64,000 nt of DNA from Hydrangea macrophylla. Lineage: Eukaryota; Streptophyta; Magnoliopsida; Cornales; Hydrangeaceae. A program made the position numbers and the translations under genes. The stretch is taken from positions 13,146,001 through 13,210,000 of the forward strand of contig CM066994.1 in NCBI GenBank assembly GCA_033977485.1. The letters run 5' to 3'. Shown here in pieces: positions 22,361 through 34,440 of this stretch (within the stretch, counting starts at the first letter, position 1; each line of letters opens with the position of its first letter). Below the pieces are notes generated by a model. It worked only from the letters and a program-made list of their open reading frames with translations. It was not told where the DNA came from and did no database searches.

Positions 22361-24129
22361 CTTAAAACCCCATTTACCACCCCTCATTTGCCTTTAAAAA
22401 ATCAATTTACTTCCATTTAGGGGAGAGACATGGAAGCTTAGAGAGAGCTTAGGAAGAAACTCTAGAGAAATATAGTGAGAGAAAGAGAAGAAGTAGTCTT
22501 CTTCTTCTATTTTCTCCATCAAAGTGAGTTTTCTTTTTACTTGAGTTTGCTATCAAAACTTCAATTATCCAAACATTTCTTTCACCACCATTTTTGAGTA
22601 TTCATGAGATAGGAAGCTACTTCCATGTCCAAATGTCACCATATATGAGTGAGACACCAAGCTACAAGTCCAACATCACATTGATTATCATCTATTGATT
22701 GCTATTTACTTGCTTGTTTATATATATGTTCATCTCTTCTTACCTCATTTCTTTTAATTTTTCTTTATTTACTTACTTGTTCTTCATTATCTAAATGATG
22801 ACATGAAGTTTGAGGTGAGTGAATCCTTATGGATAGTAGCTCTTGACCTCAAAAACATGTTTGATAGATGATGATTATAACTTCAATACCTCCAAGGTAT
22901 CCTTGAAGTTGTGTTCAAATGAAAATGAATCTCTCTAATAATTTTGGGAGTTCTTGGTGATGAGTTTGATGTTGATATTTCAAGAGGTCATAATCTCTAC
23001 TTGATGTTGAAAATATACTTTCAAAACCTCTATTTCAAAACCCCTCTTAAAACCCCTCATTTTGATCTCAAGAAAGAAAACTCTAGTTTTTCCCAAAATT
23101 TTCAAAACAGTGAATCAAAACAGTGAGTGATCTGAGTTCAAAGATTTCTCTAGAACTCAATACTCAATGTATGGATGCAAGACCACTTGGAAAGTCTTCC
23201 TAACTCATTAAAGAACACCCATGATTTTTGGCTTGACTTGGAAATACTTGGAAGGGTTCCATTTTGACCCAAACATTCTTTACAGACATTCTGTTTTTGC
23301 TGTCACAGCAGCTTGGTCAACTTTCAACTTGTTTTACAGAAAACTTTTCAAAAAGGAGTGGTCCCAACTTATTTTTCCCTTGACCTTCAATGTCTTAGGG
23401 AACTTTATGTATAAAATGGGCCTATAGATCTTTTGTTTTCATTTTCTAAGATTTTCTAACATTTCAGTCAATAGTACGGACTCTGTTTCTGAATAACCTC
23501 TATTGTTTATATGATTTCTCTCAATCTGTGATAGTTATTAAAGATTGGCTTTTTGGGTTGTGTTCTAGACACAATAAGGAAGATCTCCATAAAAAAATCA
23601 TGCATTGAAAACATTCCGAACTCCTCTTTTCCATTTTCACAAGATCATGTTACTTTTCTATCCACTATTCACAGCAAGCATACTTTTAATCCCATCCTTT
23701 GATTTGATGGTTACATGCACTCCAAATTGGCTCATGTCTTAGGAAGTAGTTCATACTACATTTGTACATATCCCATGATGATTTCGTAACAACCTGTATA
23801 TTCATTTAATTATTAAATGTGATTTTCATAATTTTAATTGGTATTACTTGCTTTATTTTATTATGAATTTTTTTATTTGGGGTCGAAACATAATTTCCAC
23901 AAATATATAAAACTCTTTCTATAGATTTGAAAACTCTATCTATACTTTTTAAACAACTGGGAATTTAATTCCTACATTCTCATAACTTTCTGTATTTTTA
24001 TTTCAACCGGATAATACCAGTTTTTATTTTAAAACTTCGCCTTCACCGCGTCTTGGGTGTGGGAGCACGTGAGCTCAACCAAACCGGGTGATATCCACCA
24101 ATTGCTTGGAGGCTACACATTTTTTTAAC

Positions 24130-24145
24130 AGTTTATATATATCAC
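24130..24145 (+). promoter_or_regulatory. Putative TATA box in 5' LTR of chromovirus A
   Basis: gtttatatatatcactg is followed by ctctc-rich leader DNA. The same sequence is at about 31410 in the 3' LTR. Confidence 0.5.
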
Positions 24146-24805
24146 TGTATTCTCTCATATTAACTCACTGTCTCTCTCTCAATCTCTTTCAAATTCTCTC
24201 AACTCTCTCTTGTTTTCTCAACGAAGAACACACACATATACAGATTATATATGATATATACATACACACAGTTATACATACATAGATACATATATATAAT
24301 TCAAGAAACGGAGGAGTGGAAAATCTAATGACGGAAACTTTGGCGGAAAATTCTCGGTTTCAAATTCTCTGTACAATCACCTCTGTGAGTATTACCAACT
24401 CACTCAGAATGTAAATTATACTTTAGTTTGCTGTTTATATTAGTCTTATGTGTAGTTGCCATTGTTGATTTTTGATGGAAGCTTGAAAAATGGTGATTTC
24501 CAAAACTTGACCAAAATTTGTTTTGATAGATAATAATGATAGATTACAGTACATAGAAGCTATGTTCAAAGTATTGGAGCTTAATTCATTCGTCTATGAA
24601 AGTATATTAGAATTGAAGTTTTGTCACCCCTCGATTTTTTGTAAAATCCAAGAGCTACAATTAAAATTGGTTAAAACCGATTACGTATTCATAATCTTTG
24701 CGGAAAAACGGAGAGAACCATATATTACAAGTCATATTTTCATTCGAATTTAAAAATGGGTCAAAAATCAGCCTTCAATTCTTAACAGGGGAGAAACTGC
24801 TGATG

Positions 24806-24924
24806 CCAATCGATTGGCATGTTTACCAATCGATTGGAATCATTACCAATCGATTGACAATTGGCATGTTTACCAATCAATTGGCATGTATACCAATCGA
24901 TTGGCACTTTTACCAATCGATTGG
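24806..24924. repeat. CCAATCGATTGG palindrome array, 5' LTR copy
   Basis: Six 12-bp palindromes (24806, 24826, 24846, 24873, 24893, 24913) are mostly spaced 20 bp apart by cattttta-like spacers, with an extra half unit at 24857. Two units carry a point change (…ATTGA, CCAATCAATTGG). Confidence 0.93.
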
Positions 24925-25319
24925 CATTTTTCAACACTGACGACTTTTAGTAAAACGGCCATAACTTCCTCTAGGAAACTCGAAAACGCGCATGGTTTAA
25001 AGCGTTGGAAACTAGACTCAAAGAACTTTCTTTTGATATATAATTCATATACACAAATTATAACTCATTTTTTAGGGCATTACTTCAAAGTAGACCCACT
25101 TGTGTTCTAACAGCGATAAAAGCATATTAAAGCATTCTTTGATGAATTCACCGGTTGTTTCATATAAGATTTGATTTCTTCTAGTATATCCATGGTTATC
25201 ATTCCCAGTACTTTATATTTCTGTATTAAGTCACATATCATTCATGTGGAGTCAGTTGTACATGCATGGCGAGTGTGAATGTTGGTCAGTATGGAAAAGA
25301 GTAATGGACAGTGTGGTAT

Positions 25320-25700
25320 AGTGAGTGCGATGGAGATTGTGTTGTGGACACTCCCCGGTAAGTAAGTACCAAAGTGTGTTGTCATTGAGATTGCGGCAAG
25401 GGTGTCTTTGAAATGCGACAGTGGCAAAAATGGACACTCCCTGACGCCCATGGTAGCGTTAAAGTGTGTGAAGCCGAACTTGGACATTCCCTGGCACCCA
25501 TGGTAGTGCTAAAGTGTGGCCTATGGACACTCCCTGATACCCGAGTCTGGATACTGCGTGAGGGTTCCTCCGGTATTTGCATGGTGGATTAAGTATTAAA
25601 GTGTGAGGCATTGGACACTCCCTGGTTCCCCGGACCAAAGTGTGAGGCAAACTGGACATTCCCTAGCATCCCTGTGCTAAAGTGTGGCTATCGGAGTATT
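25320..25700 (+). repeat. Degenerate minisatellite in chromovirus A LTR
   Basis: About eight units of 40-60 bp have the core ggacactccctgg followed by c/a-rich bases and aaagtgtg. They are homologous to the reverse-orientation array at 10690-11040. Confidence 0.85.
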
Positions 25701-26359
25701 TCAAAGATACTGGTGTGTGATAGTGGATTGTTGGGTTTTGTCGAGAGAAAAGAGTCGGTAAGATGAGTTTAGTGCATTGTTTTCATACACGGTCACATAT
25801 ATGTGAACTATAGCTTTCAAATGATATTGTTGTTGTTTTCTAAAATGAACTATTTACTCTAATGTAAACTCATTGAATTAAATGGGAATTTGAAAATGGT
25901 AAATGAGTATGTTTTACATTCAAAGTTATGTTTTTAATACTCACCAGCTTCTTGAAGCTGACGACGTTGATGCGCCCTGGACATTCGTGTTCAGGCTTTT
26001 CAGGTTTTGATCAAGCGGAACATTATGATTATGCAAACTGAGAACGACTGCTTTGGATGATAGAACTGTTATCAATATCCTATGCTTTAATTTATGAACT
26101 GTTTTGTATTAAGGATGACTGTAATAGACGTTAAGTTATTGTTTTGTTTCAAGGCGGTCTGTTCCTTTAGATGACCCGTACTGTAATATGTAATAAGTTA
26201 GAAAAATTTTATAAGCCTTGATTGCTCTGCTCTGATTATTATGTTTTGTTGTTGACGTTTGGGACGAAATCGATCCTTCAAACTGTCACGACCTAGGGTC
26301 CATAAAGGAAATTAAACGCTTTCCATATTTATGCTACGTCGGGGCATGACAGGATTTAG

Positions 26360-26377
26360 TGGTATCAGAGCCAGGTT
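26360..26377 (+). other. Primer-binding site, initiator tRNA-Met type
   Basis: TGGTATCAGAGCCAGGTT begins eight bases after the LTR end. It is complementary to the 3' end of plant initiator tRNA-Met, the usual primer of chromoviruses. Confidence 0.9.
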
Positions 26378-27005
26378 ATCTAGTTGAACCAGGCGCGGTT
26401 ATTCACGCCACAGATTAGTGACATAGATTAACGTGGAGTTTTTACTAAGCTATACAATCAAGTCAAGTCGAGTCAGATTTACCAAACTTAGGTTTACCGA
26501 ACAACCAGGTTCCCATTTTTAGTTAGTTAACGCCGATTGTCCTTAGTTTAGAACTCGAATATCTTGGTTGGTTTCATCGTAGAGACAATTATACATGTTT
26601 TGTTACATCAACAATAATGTTATCAGTCGCCTAATATCCTCGGACGTATCCATTTAGAAATTAGCCAAGTTGGTTATGACATATGAATTCTATATAGACA
26701 GATAATAGTCGAGTTTCTGGGAAGTTGAGGTAAGCCATAGCCCGCTTGGGTAACTTAGATACTGACGAACGTCCTGAGTCAAATCTCAAAACAGTCAGCA
26801 TAGCCTACGGCCCAGAGTTTAGAAGGAGAATAAGAATAAGAATACGATCCCTTTTGCTATTAGACAACCCTAGTTCGAATACGTGTTAGGTGTTATGTAT
26901 ACTTGAGTTATATTATGTATACTTTTATTGTATACTTATGTGATAGTACGAGTATATTATACATGATATTAACCCATTAGGCTCGACGTATGTGTAGGAT
27001 CATAG
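26378..27005 (+). other. 5' leader of chromovirus A, gag start probably lost
   Basis: Untranslated leader lies before the first long gag-like frame. Normal chromovirus Gag is longer than what follows, so part of gag is missing or decayed here. Confidence 0.5.
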
Positions 27006-27542
27006 ATGACTGAGTCATCTCAGGCAACCGAGAACCAATCAGGCGGACAATCCCAATTGTTATCCCCAGAAGTCGATCCCACCGACTTGGTTAAGTCACT
27101 TATTCTGAGCTTATGGGAGCTAGGAGATAGGGTCACCTTAGGTCAGTTAGGAGATGGTCTGTACAAGAGTTTCCTTGCAAAATCATCCGAACTGCAGCAA
27201 GACAAAAGGAAGTTTCGAGAGACGGTGACTCCAATTGAGAACAAGGGTACAAGTAGATCAAGCTGCATCTGTGCTAATTGCAACCTACCAAGTCACGTTT
27301 GGTATGATTACAGTGAAACTCAATGGATGGGACACGGTAGTCTGAGTCACCTCCGTAAGGAAAAGGGTGCACCAAAAGCAGAGAAGAAAAAATGGAAAAC
27401 CAAACCTCCGGTCTGTTTTAACTGCCAGATGCCTAGGCATTTTTCCAAAAGATGTGCTTTACCCAAGAGGATAACGCAATGCTTAAACTGTGGCACCCAC
27501 GGTCATTTGCAAGGCACCTATGCGCGTCGCTCATCAGAATAG
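27006..27542 (+). pseudogene. gag remnant of chromovirus A (zinc-knuckle region)
   Basis: This 178-codon frame encodes a basic, Cys/His-rich C-terminal part of Gag: CANCNLPSHVW, CFNCQMPRHFSKRC (CX2CX4HX4C) and [14 protein letters not shown], the last with the final Cys replaced by Tyr. Zinc knuckles bind the genomic RNA during particle assembly. The capsid part expected upstream is absent or too decayed to read. A frameshift near 27490-27540 separates this frame from pol, which opens with one more knuckle ([14 protein letters not shown], last Cys lost). Confidence 0.82.
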
Positions 27543-29064
27543 ATTTTGTTATAACTGTGGTAAACCCGGTCACATCTGCAAGTACTCCACTGCTCCTAGG
27601 CGGGTAACTTATGGTCAGAAGGGTCAGACTTGCTTGAATGCTATTATTCTTGATGCTGCTAAGTATGATGAGACGGTTTATGAAGAAGGGGACTATGAAG
27701 AAGCTCGGCCTGATCAGCAAGCAGTGGAAGGTACATTGACTCTATTTAACTCGCATGTTAAAGTTTTATTTGATATGGGTGCTGTACTTTCGTTCATATC
27801 TGCTAAGACTATTCAGAGATTGGGTATTTTACCTCATCGTTTAGAAAAAGCTCTGACGGCTACCTCAACCTTAGGAGCCATGGTCAAATTAGGACATGTG
27901 TGCAAGGAATGTCCCCTACGACTAAGAGATCGTGAGATCCCTGTAAGAGTGATTGTTCTGTCGATGAAGGAGTTTGACATAATCCTAGGAATGGATTGGC
28001 TCTCTCAGAATCAAGTGAAGTTGGATTGTGCGAGGAAGAGAATCACATTCCCCGACAATGAGAATCGACCCTTTGATTTTCAATGTAACCCTTCAGGAGA
28101 TATGTTCCTCACCAGATGTTTAGCAAACATCGAAGTCATCAGTACAGAGATGACAGCATCGTCTATACCTGTAGTCAAGGACTTCAAAGAAGTATTTCAA
28201 GACGTTTCTGGTTTACCGCCCGAGAGAAGTATAGAGTTCTGTATTGAGCTTATACCAGGTACTATTCCAATCACCAAGGTCCCCTACATAATGGCCCCCA
28301 CCAAACTGTTGGAATTGAAGGAACAAGTGCAAGAGCTCGAGAAAGGTTTTGTACGTCCAAGTACATTGCCTTGGGGAGCACCGGTATTATTCGTAAAGAA
28401 TAAGGACAGAACGCTCAAGCTGTGTATTGACTACCGAGAACTGAACCACGTGACTATCAAGAATAAGTATCCCTTACCTCGGATCGACGACTTGTTTGAT
28501 CAACTACAAGGAGCTACGATATTTTCCAAGATAAACCTACAGACGGGATATCACCAGTTGAGGGTATGGAAAGAAGATATACCTAAGACTACGTTCAGAA
28601 CCCGATATGGTCATTATGAATTTTTTGTGATGCCGTTTGGAATAACGAACGCCCCGGTAGTGTTTATGGATATGATGAACAGGGTGTTCAAGCCTTATTT
28701 GGATCAGTTTGTCATCGTCTTTATAGATGATATTTTGATCTATTCTAAATCAGCAGAAGAACACGAACAACATCTACGTATTACGATGCAGATGCTTAAG
28801 GACCACCACATGTATGCCAAGTTCAGTAAGTGTGAGTTCTGGTTACAAGAAGTTAAATTTTTGGGACACAAGGTGTCATCTCAAGGAATTTCAGTGAATT
28901 CGTCCAAGACCGATGCTGTGTCAAACTGGGTTAGGCCGAGCAACCCTACAGAGGTTCGGAGTTTTCTTGGACTCGCAGGCTATTACAGAAGATTTGTTGA
29001 GGGATTCTCTCAAATAGCTGCACCATTGACTGGGTTGACGAAGAAGAATTTGAAATTTGACTAG
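27543..29064 (+). pseudogene. Protease and reverse transcriptase of chromovirus A
   Basis: The longest open frame here starts at 27490 and ends at a TAG at 29064 (524 codons). The aspartic protease active site reads [12 protein letters not shown] (about residues 92-103), where the usual D-S/T-G is changed to DMG. That should inactivate it. The RT domain is well kept: [41 protein letters not shown] and the catalytic [12 protein letters not shown] (IDD near residues 411-414), then [10 protein letters not shown] and [14 protein letters not shown], typical of Ty3/gypsy. RT copies element RNA into cDNA. The early stop separates it from RNase H. Confidence 0.9.
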
Positions 29065-29463
29065 ACAGAGAAGCACGAGCGCACCTTTCTAGAATTGAAA
29101 GAGAGACTCACCACCGCACCGATACTAGCCATCCTAAGCCTGATGAGAAGCTCACTATCTTCAATGACGCGTCATATCAAGGATTGGGGTGTATACTTAT
29201 GCAAGATGGTAGAGTTATCGCGTATGGATCTAGGCAGCTAAAATTGAATACGTTAAACTACCCCACTCAAGATTTGGAGACATTATCTCTACGGTGAGAA
29301 GTTTGATTTGTTCTCCGATCACAAGAGTTAGAAATATTTGTTCACACATAAAGAGTTGAACATGAGGTAGCGCAGATGGATGGATTTGATCAAAGATTAC
29401 AACTTCACGTTAGAATACCACCCTGGTAAAGCTAATGTTGTTGTTGATGCTTTGAGTCGGTAG
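29065..29463 (+). pseudogene. RNase H remnant of chromovirus A
   Basis: Broken frames read FNDASYQGLGCILMQDGRVI, AYGSRQLKLN and, after an internal deletion near 29283, FSDHKS, then [19 protein letters not shown]. The first two blocks are the RNase H start and the last is the conserved end. The middle, with part of the catalytic core, is missing. Several in-frame stops occur. Confidence 0.85.
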
Positions 29464-29540
29464 ACCCGTGGAACGATTGTCTCCCTAATGATTAGACCAT
29501 TAGCGGGTGTTGGAGACATTGGTTCAGCTCGACATGTAAA

Positions 29541-30500
29541 GTGCTGAGGAAGGAGAAGGGCAACTTTTTTGGATGTCTTATCCTACAGCCTATTCTTGTT
29601 GACTGTATTATTAGAGCTCAGAAAGAAGATGAGAAATTTCAAGCATGGTTTGCGAAGATGTCAGAGAAAGATCCGACAGAATGGAAGGTAGGAATTGATG
29701 GAGGATATCGGTGCAGAGATAGATTATGTGTGCTAGGTGATGGAGAGCTAAGAAAGGATATCCTGAATGAAGCACATAAGTCAAGATATACAGTTCACCC
29801 AAGGGGAACAAAAATGTACAAGGATTTGAAGAGAAATTTCTGGTGGAAAGGTATGAAGAAGGATGTGGCCGAATTTGTATCCAAGTGTTTGACATGTCAG
29901 CAAGTCAAAGCCGAACACCAGAAACCCCTGGGATTATTATAACCCTTACCTGTTCCAAGTTGGAAGTGGGAGCACATTCCATGGATTTTGTAGCGATCAC
30001 AGCAGAATCATGACGCTATCTGGGTAATTGTTGATCGATTGACTAAGTCGGCTCATTTCATTGCTTATAGTATGACATACCCGGTAGAAAGGATGAGCCG
30101 AATGTACATACAACAAGTTGTGTGACTTCACGGTGCACCTGTGTCAATCGTGTCAAACTGTGATGCACGTTTTACTTCTGAATTTTGGGAAAGTCTGCAA
30201 GAAGCTATGGGAACCTCGCTCAAGATGAGTACTGCCTTTCACCCTCAGACAGATGGGCAAACCGAACGTGTTAATCAGATCATGGAGGATATGCTTAGGG
30301 CTTGTGTAATCGAGTTTGAAGAGTCTTGGGAGACACATTTGCAGTTGGTCGAATTTGCGTATAATAATAGCTACCACTCGACTATAGGGATGGCACCGTT
30401 CGAAGCCTTGTACGGACGGCCATGTCAATCTCCATTGTGTTGGGCAGAAGTGGGGGGACACAGAAATATTGGGACCAGATTTGGTGAAGAAAACCAATGA
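29541..30500 (+). pseudogene. Integrase of chromovirus A
   Basis: The HHCC zinc-binding part is at 29770-29930 (HKSRYTVHPRGTKMYKDL … CLTCQQVKAEHQKP), ended by a TAA at 29941. The catalytic core follows in another frame with two stops (29988, 30122): IWVIVDRLTKSAHF (first D), IVSNCDARFTSEFW (second D) and GQTERVNQIMEDML (E). The DDE triad residues are therefore still present. FAYNNSYHSTIGMAPFEALY is the usual end of the core. A frameshift at about 30470 separates it from the C-terminal part. Confidence 0.9.
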
Positions 30501-31017
30501 GAAGATTTCACTGGTCAATGAAAGAATGAAAACTGCACAGAGTAGACACAAGAGTTATGCGGATCGACGTCGAAAGGATTTGGAGTTCAGTATCGGAGAT
30601 CATGTACTCCTTAAGGTTTCACCCGTTCGGGGAGTAGTACGTTTTTGTCAGAAAAGAGGAAAGTTGGCACCTCATTTCATCGGACCATTCGAAGTACTGG
30701 AGCGTGTTGGGAAAGTGGCTTATTGGCTCGCGCTGCCATCGAAGATGTCTGGGGTTCACAATGTATTCCATGTGAGTATGTTGAGAAAGTACATACGAGA
30801 CCCCTCTCATGTGGTTAGTTATGACGATATTGAGACAAGTCATAACGTTTCTTATAAGGAGAGACCCGTGAAGATTATGAACTAGAGTATCAAGAAGCTG
30901 AGAAATAAGGATATCCCGTTGGTGAAGGTTCAGTGGAATCACCATGACGAGAGCGAAGCCTCGTGGGAAGTTGAAGCTGATATGAGGAAGAAGTACACGG
31001 AGTTGTTTTATGACTAG
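30469..31017 (+). pseudogene. Integrase C-terminus with chromodomain-like end
   Basis: The frame includes KSYADRRRKDLEFSIGDHVL, LAPHFIGPFEVLERVG and VFHVSMLRKYI, the GPY/F module of chromovirus integrases. After one TAG (30883-30885), the reading VKVQWNHHDESEASWEVEAD continues to a stop at 31015-31017, with the aromatic and acidic pattern of plant chromovirus chromodomains. Such a domain targets integration by binding histone marks. The clade cannot be fixed from sequence reading alone. Confidence 0.85.
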
Positions 31018-31048
31018 TTAGTCTAGATTTCGAGGACGAAATCATGTT

Positions 31049-31062
31049 TAAGAGAGGAAGGA
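31049..31062 (+). other. Polypurine tract of chromovirus A
   Basis: aagagaggaagga lies directly before the 3' LTR start TGTAACAAC at 31063. Confidence 0.75.
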
Positions 31063-31838
31063 TGTAACAACATGTTTTTTCATTTAATTATTAAATGTGA
31101 TTTTCATAATTTTAATTGGTATTACTTGCTTTATTTTATCAAGAATTTTTTTATTTGGGGTCAAAACATAATTTCCACAAATATATAAAACTCTTTCTAT
31201 AGATTTGAAAACTCTATCTATACTTTTTAAACAACTGAAAATTTAATTCCTACGTTATCGTAACTTTCTGTATTTTTATTTCAACCGGATAATACCAGTT
31301 TTTATTTTAAAACTTCGCCTTCACCGCGTCTTGGGTGTGGGAGCACATGAGCTCAACCAAACCGGGTGATATCCACCAATTGCTTGGAGGCTACACATTT
31401 TTTTAACAGTTTATATATATCACTGTATTCTCTCATATTAACTCACTGTCTCTCTCTCAATCTCTTTCAAATTCTCTCAACTCTCTCTTGTTTTCTCAAC
31501 GAAGAACACACACATATACAGATTATATATGATATATACATACACACAGTTATACATACATAGATACATATATATAATTCAAGAAACGGAGGAGTGGAAA
31601 ATCTAATGACGGAAACTTTGGCGGAAAATTCTCGGTTTCAAATTCTCTGTACAATCACCTCTGTGAGTATTACCAACTCACTCAGAATGTAAATTATACT
31701 TTAGTTTGTTGTTTATATTAGTCTTATGTGTAGTTTCCATTGTTGATTTTTGATGGAAGCTTGAAAAATGGTGATTTTCAAAACTTGAGCAAAATTTGTT
31801 TTGATAGATAATAATGATAGATTACAGTACATAGAAGC
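31063..31838 (+). repeat. 3' LTR of chromovirus A, first part
   Basis: It is nearly identical to 23785-24563. It is interrupted after acatagaagc (31838) by the family B solo LTR and resumes at 48635 with tatgttcaaag, as in the 5' LTR at 24564. Confidence 0.93.
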
Positions 31839-33264
31839 TGTAACAACATGCATTTCATGTGAATTTAAATTGCATTTTTAATTTGTAATGGCATTGTCAT
31901 AATTAAATTCATGTGATATTGTCTGCTCTTAATTTAATTCTCACATGTTAAATCTTGATTTAGTTACTATTGAAATTATTGTTGGGGCCAAATTCCAATT
32001 TCTGTAAATATTAATAACACCTGTGGTGGATTTTAAAACTGTATTTCAAAACAATGGAAATATTTTCTTTTAATTCAAACTGCATTTTTTTTATAAAATC
32101 AGAAAACCATTTCTTACGTTAAAATGAATTTTTCGTATTTTTGTGACGAACACCGCGCCACAAAAATACCAGTTTACTTTCAAAACTGTCCGCGCCGCGT
32201 TAATCTCCCACAATATTGGATTCTCCACCAATCATGAAGTGACACTTGCTTTAATCTCATAAATGCTAGCAATGATCACCTAGGCTTGTTTGGTTGATGC
32301 ATTTGAGTATGTGCAAATTCTTGTGCCATAAGTTGTTTTTCCAAACATGATAAGTGCTTCTTAGCTAGTTGCTTATGCCTTGTTTGTCAACACTTTTTAA
32401 ATGTGTGATTAATTGTGACTACAACTAATTTACCCAAACATCTTTCATATGCCCCCTAGGAGTCTAGAGTTGGCTCTTGAATGATCTGTGAGGTAAATAT
32501 ACATCAGTGTATATACGAATGTATATTTCAGCTTGTGTGATCTGTATAATTGACTGTTTAATTTGAAATTGAGGAACTAATTGATTTAGTAGAGTGAAGT
32601 TTACAATACACAACTTGGAGCCCAAGATTGTGAGTTCTATTTATATATACACTCCTTCTCATTACTCACACAAATCTGGAGAAAACACAGAGAGTTAGAG
32701 AGAGTTTCATATAGACAGAAATTTTAGAGAGAAGAAGAACTTCATCCTCCATAACTTGAAAGCTTGGGTTTGGAATTTCTTATATTGCTAATTCTTTCTC
32801 AACATATTCTCATCTCTTCATCCTTATCAAACTGTGAGTATTTTAAACTCACTCCAATTGTAATTTATGCTCAATTACTGTTTTGTATGTGTATATATGT
32901 TGACCACCATGTTTAAATCCTTCAAGAACTGCATAGCTCAAAACATGGATTTTCCAAACTAAGTCATAATTCGTTTTCTGAATGAAATATGAAAGATCAT
33001 AGTATGTAGAATATACGATTGAAAAATTAGAGCTTAATTCGTTCGTATGGCGACGTATGATGAAAACGAAGTTTCCGTCATCTCTCAATTTTTCGTAAAA
33101 TTCGAGAGTTACGGATCGAATCACGTAAAATTAGTCGTAGATTCTTAATCCTCATTTAAAAACGAAGAGATCCATATATAATAAGGCTAGGTTTCGATCA
33201 GTTTGCAAAATGGGTCTAAAAATCTGAAACAAGAGAAAACCAGTGAGGAAGACGAAGCCTGTGC

Positions 33265-33530
33265 ATCATCTCGCGCGCGCAATGGCGCGAGCGACCCCTC
33301 GCGCAAGCGAACCGCGCGCGCGAGGTTTGCGTTCCCAGGCAGACAGAAAAGTTTATAAAGAAAAATGAAAAATAAGCAGGTCGCGTGAGCGAGGGTCGCG
33401 CGAGAGAGCTTCCGAGGAGCGACCCGCGCGCGCGAGGTGGCTGATTTCAGGCAGAAAGAAAAGGTTTTTAAAATAAAATGAAAATTAGGCAGATCGCGCG
33501 AGCGACCTGTCGCGCGCGCGACTTCTGGTA
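33265..33530. repeat. CG-rich palindromic cluster in family B LTR, copy 2
   Basis: Three groups, about 100-115 bp apart, lie in AT-rich DNA. They hold units such as tcgcgcgcgcaatggcgcga, accgcgcgcgcgaggt and the perfect 14-bp palindrome GTCGCGCGCGCGAC (33510-33523). The groups are joined by repeated linkers (aggcagacagaaaag / aggcagaaagaaaag). Confidence 0.92.
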
Positions 33531-33944
33531 GTTTCTAGTTCTTGCTTATTTTGTGTTAAGGAACTGTTTGGGTGGTATTTTATGAACTGTTAAGCTCTGT
33601 TTGGGAAATTTATTAAAGCAGAATCCTATTTGATTATGTGTAGATGATTAAAATAATGAATTGTGACCTATCAATCCCCGTACGTACGTGTTTCTTTAAT
33701 TCATTAAATTCCTTTATGTTTAAGGTTCATGACATAATGTGGAGTCAGTTATACATGCATGTGGGTGTCAGTCAGTGTGAAAAAGAGTATGAGATTGAGA
33801 TTGAGATGGTGTTGTGGACACTCCCTAGTTGTTGTGTACCAAAGTGTGACGTGTTGAGATTTCGGTGAGAGTGTCTTTGAAATGCGACGGTGGCAAAACT
33901 GGGCACTCCCTGACGACCATCACTACAACAATATTGTGCTTTAG

Positions 33945-34440
33945 CAACAAAACATGGCAAGGAAAATAAAATATCATTGCCAAAAGTATAGTTTTGGCAA
34001 GGAAATTAATTTTCATAGCGAAAAAGGCTGAAAAATACATGTTTAGCAACGAAAATATATTTTTCTTACCGAAAGTATTAGATTTGGCAACGAAAATGTA
34101 TTTTCCTTGCCGAAAGTATTCGATTTGGCAACGAAAATGTTTTGGCAACGAAATTTTTTTTCCTTGCCGAAAGTATTGGTTTTGGCAACGAAAATTTATT
34201 TTCTTTGCCGAAAGTATTCGATTTGGCAACGAAAATGTATTTTCCTTGCCGAAAGTATTGAATTTGGCAACGAAATGTTTTTTCCTTGCCGAAAGTATTG
34301 GTTTTGGCAACGAAAATTTATTTTTCTTGCCGAAAGTATTGAATTTGGCAACGAAATTTTTTTTCCTTGCCGAAAGTATTGGTTTTGGCAACGAAAATTT
34401 ATTTTCCTTGCCTAAAGTGAGTTGTATATTCAGTATTATT
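33945..34440. repeat. CACTA-2 left subterminal array (about 41-bp period)
   Basis: About ten units pair ttggcaacgaaaa with its imperfect complement ttttccttgccgaa. Each unit can form a hairpin and binding sites occur in both orientations. Long open frames on both strands here are a by-product of the periodicity. Confidence 0.92.

Larger units (their letters stand above)
21352..23784 (+). repeat. 5' LTR of Ogre-like element, first part
   Basis: It begins TGTAGACACCCCATTTT and aligns to 59425 onward with few differences. It stops at 23784, where the chromovirus is inserted after gattt (23780-23784). It contains a palindromic cluster (22199-22240) and a TATA region near 22352. Confidence 0.92.
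23785..26351 (+). repeat. 5' LTR of chromovirus A
   Basis: It ends ggggcatgaca before the primer site. It contains a TATA region (about 24134), a CCAATCGATTGG array (24806-24924), and the ggacactccctgg minisatellite (25320-25700). Length is about 2.57 kb. Confidence 0.93.

Noticed and set aside
24088..24285. 65-codon frame repeated exactly at 31366-31563
   Set aside because: It is identical because both lie in the two LTRs of the chromovirus. It spans a TATA-rich promoter and has no protein similarity.
24806..24924. CRISPR-like array (short repeat, short spacer)
   Set aside because: Spacers are only about 8 bp and repetitive, the repeats are palindromes inside a plant LTR, and no cas-like genes exist here.
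25242..25659. Several minus-strand frames in the LTR minisatellite
   Set aside because: They recur at 49291-49753 because the LTR is duplicated. The text follows the repeat and matches no protein.
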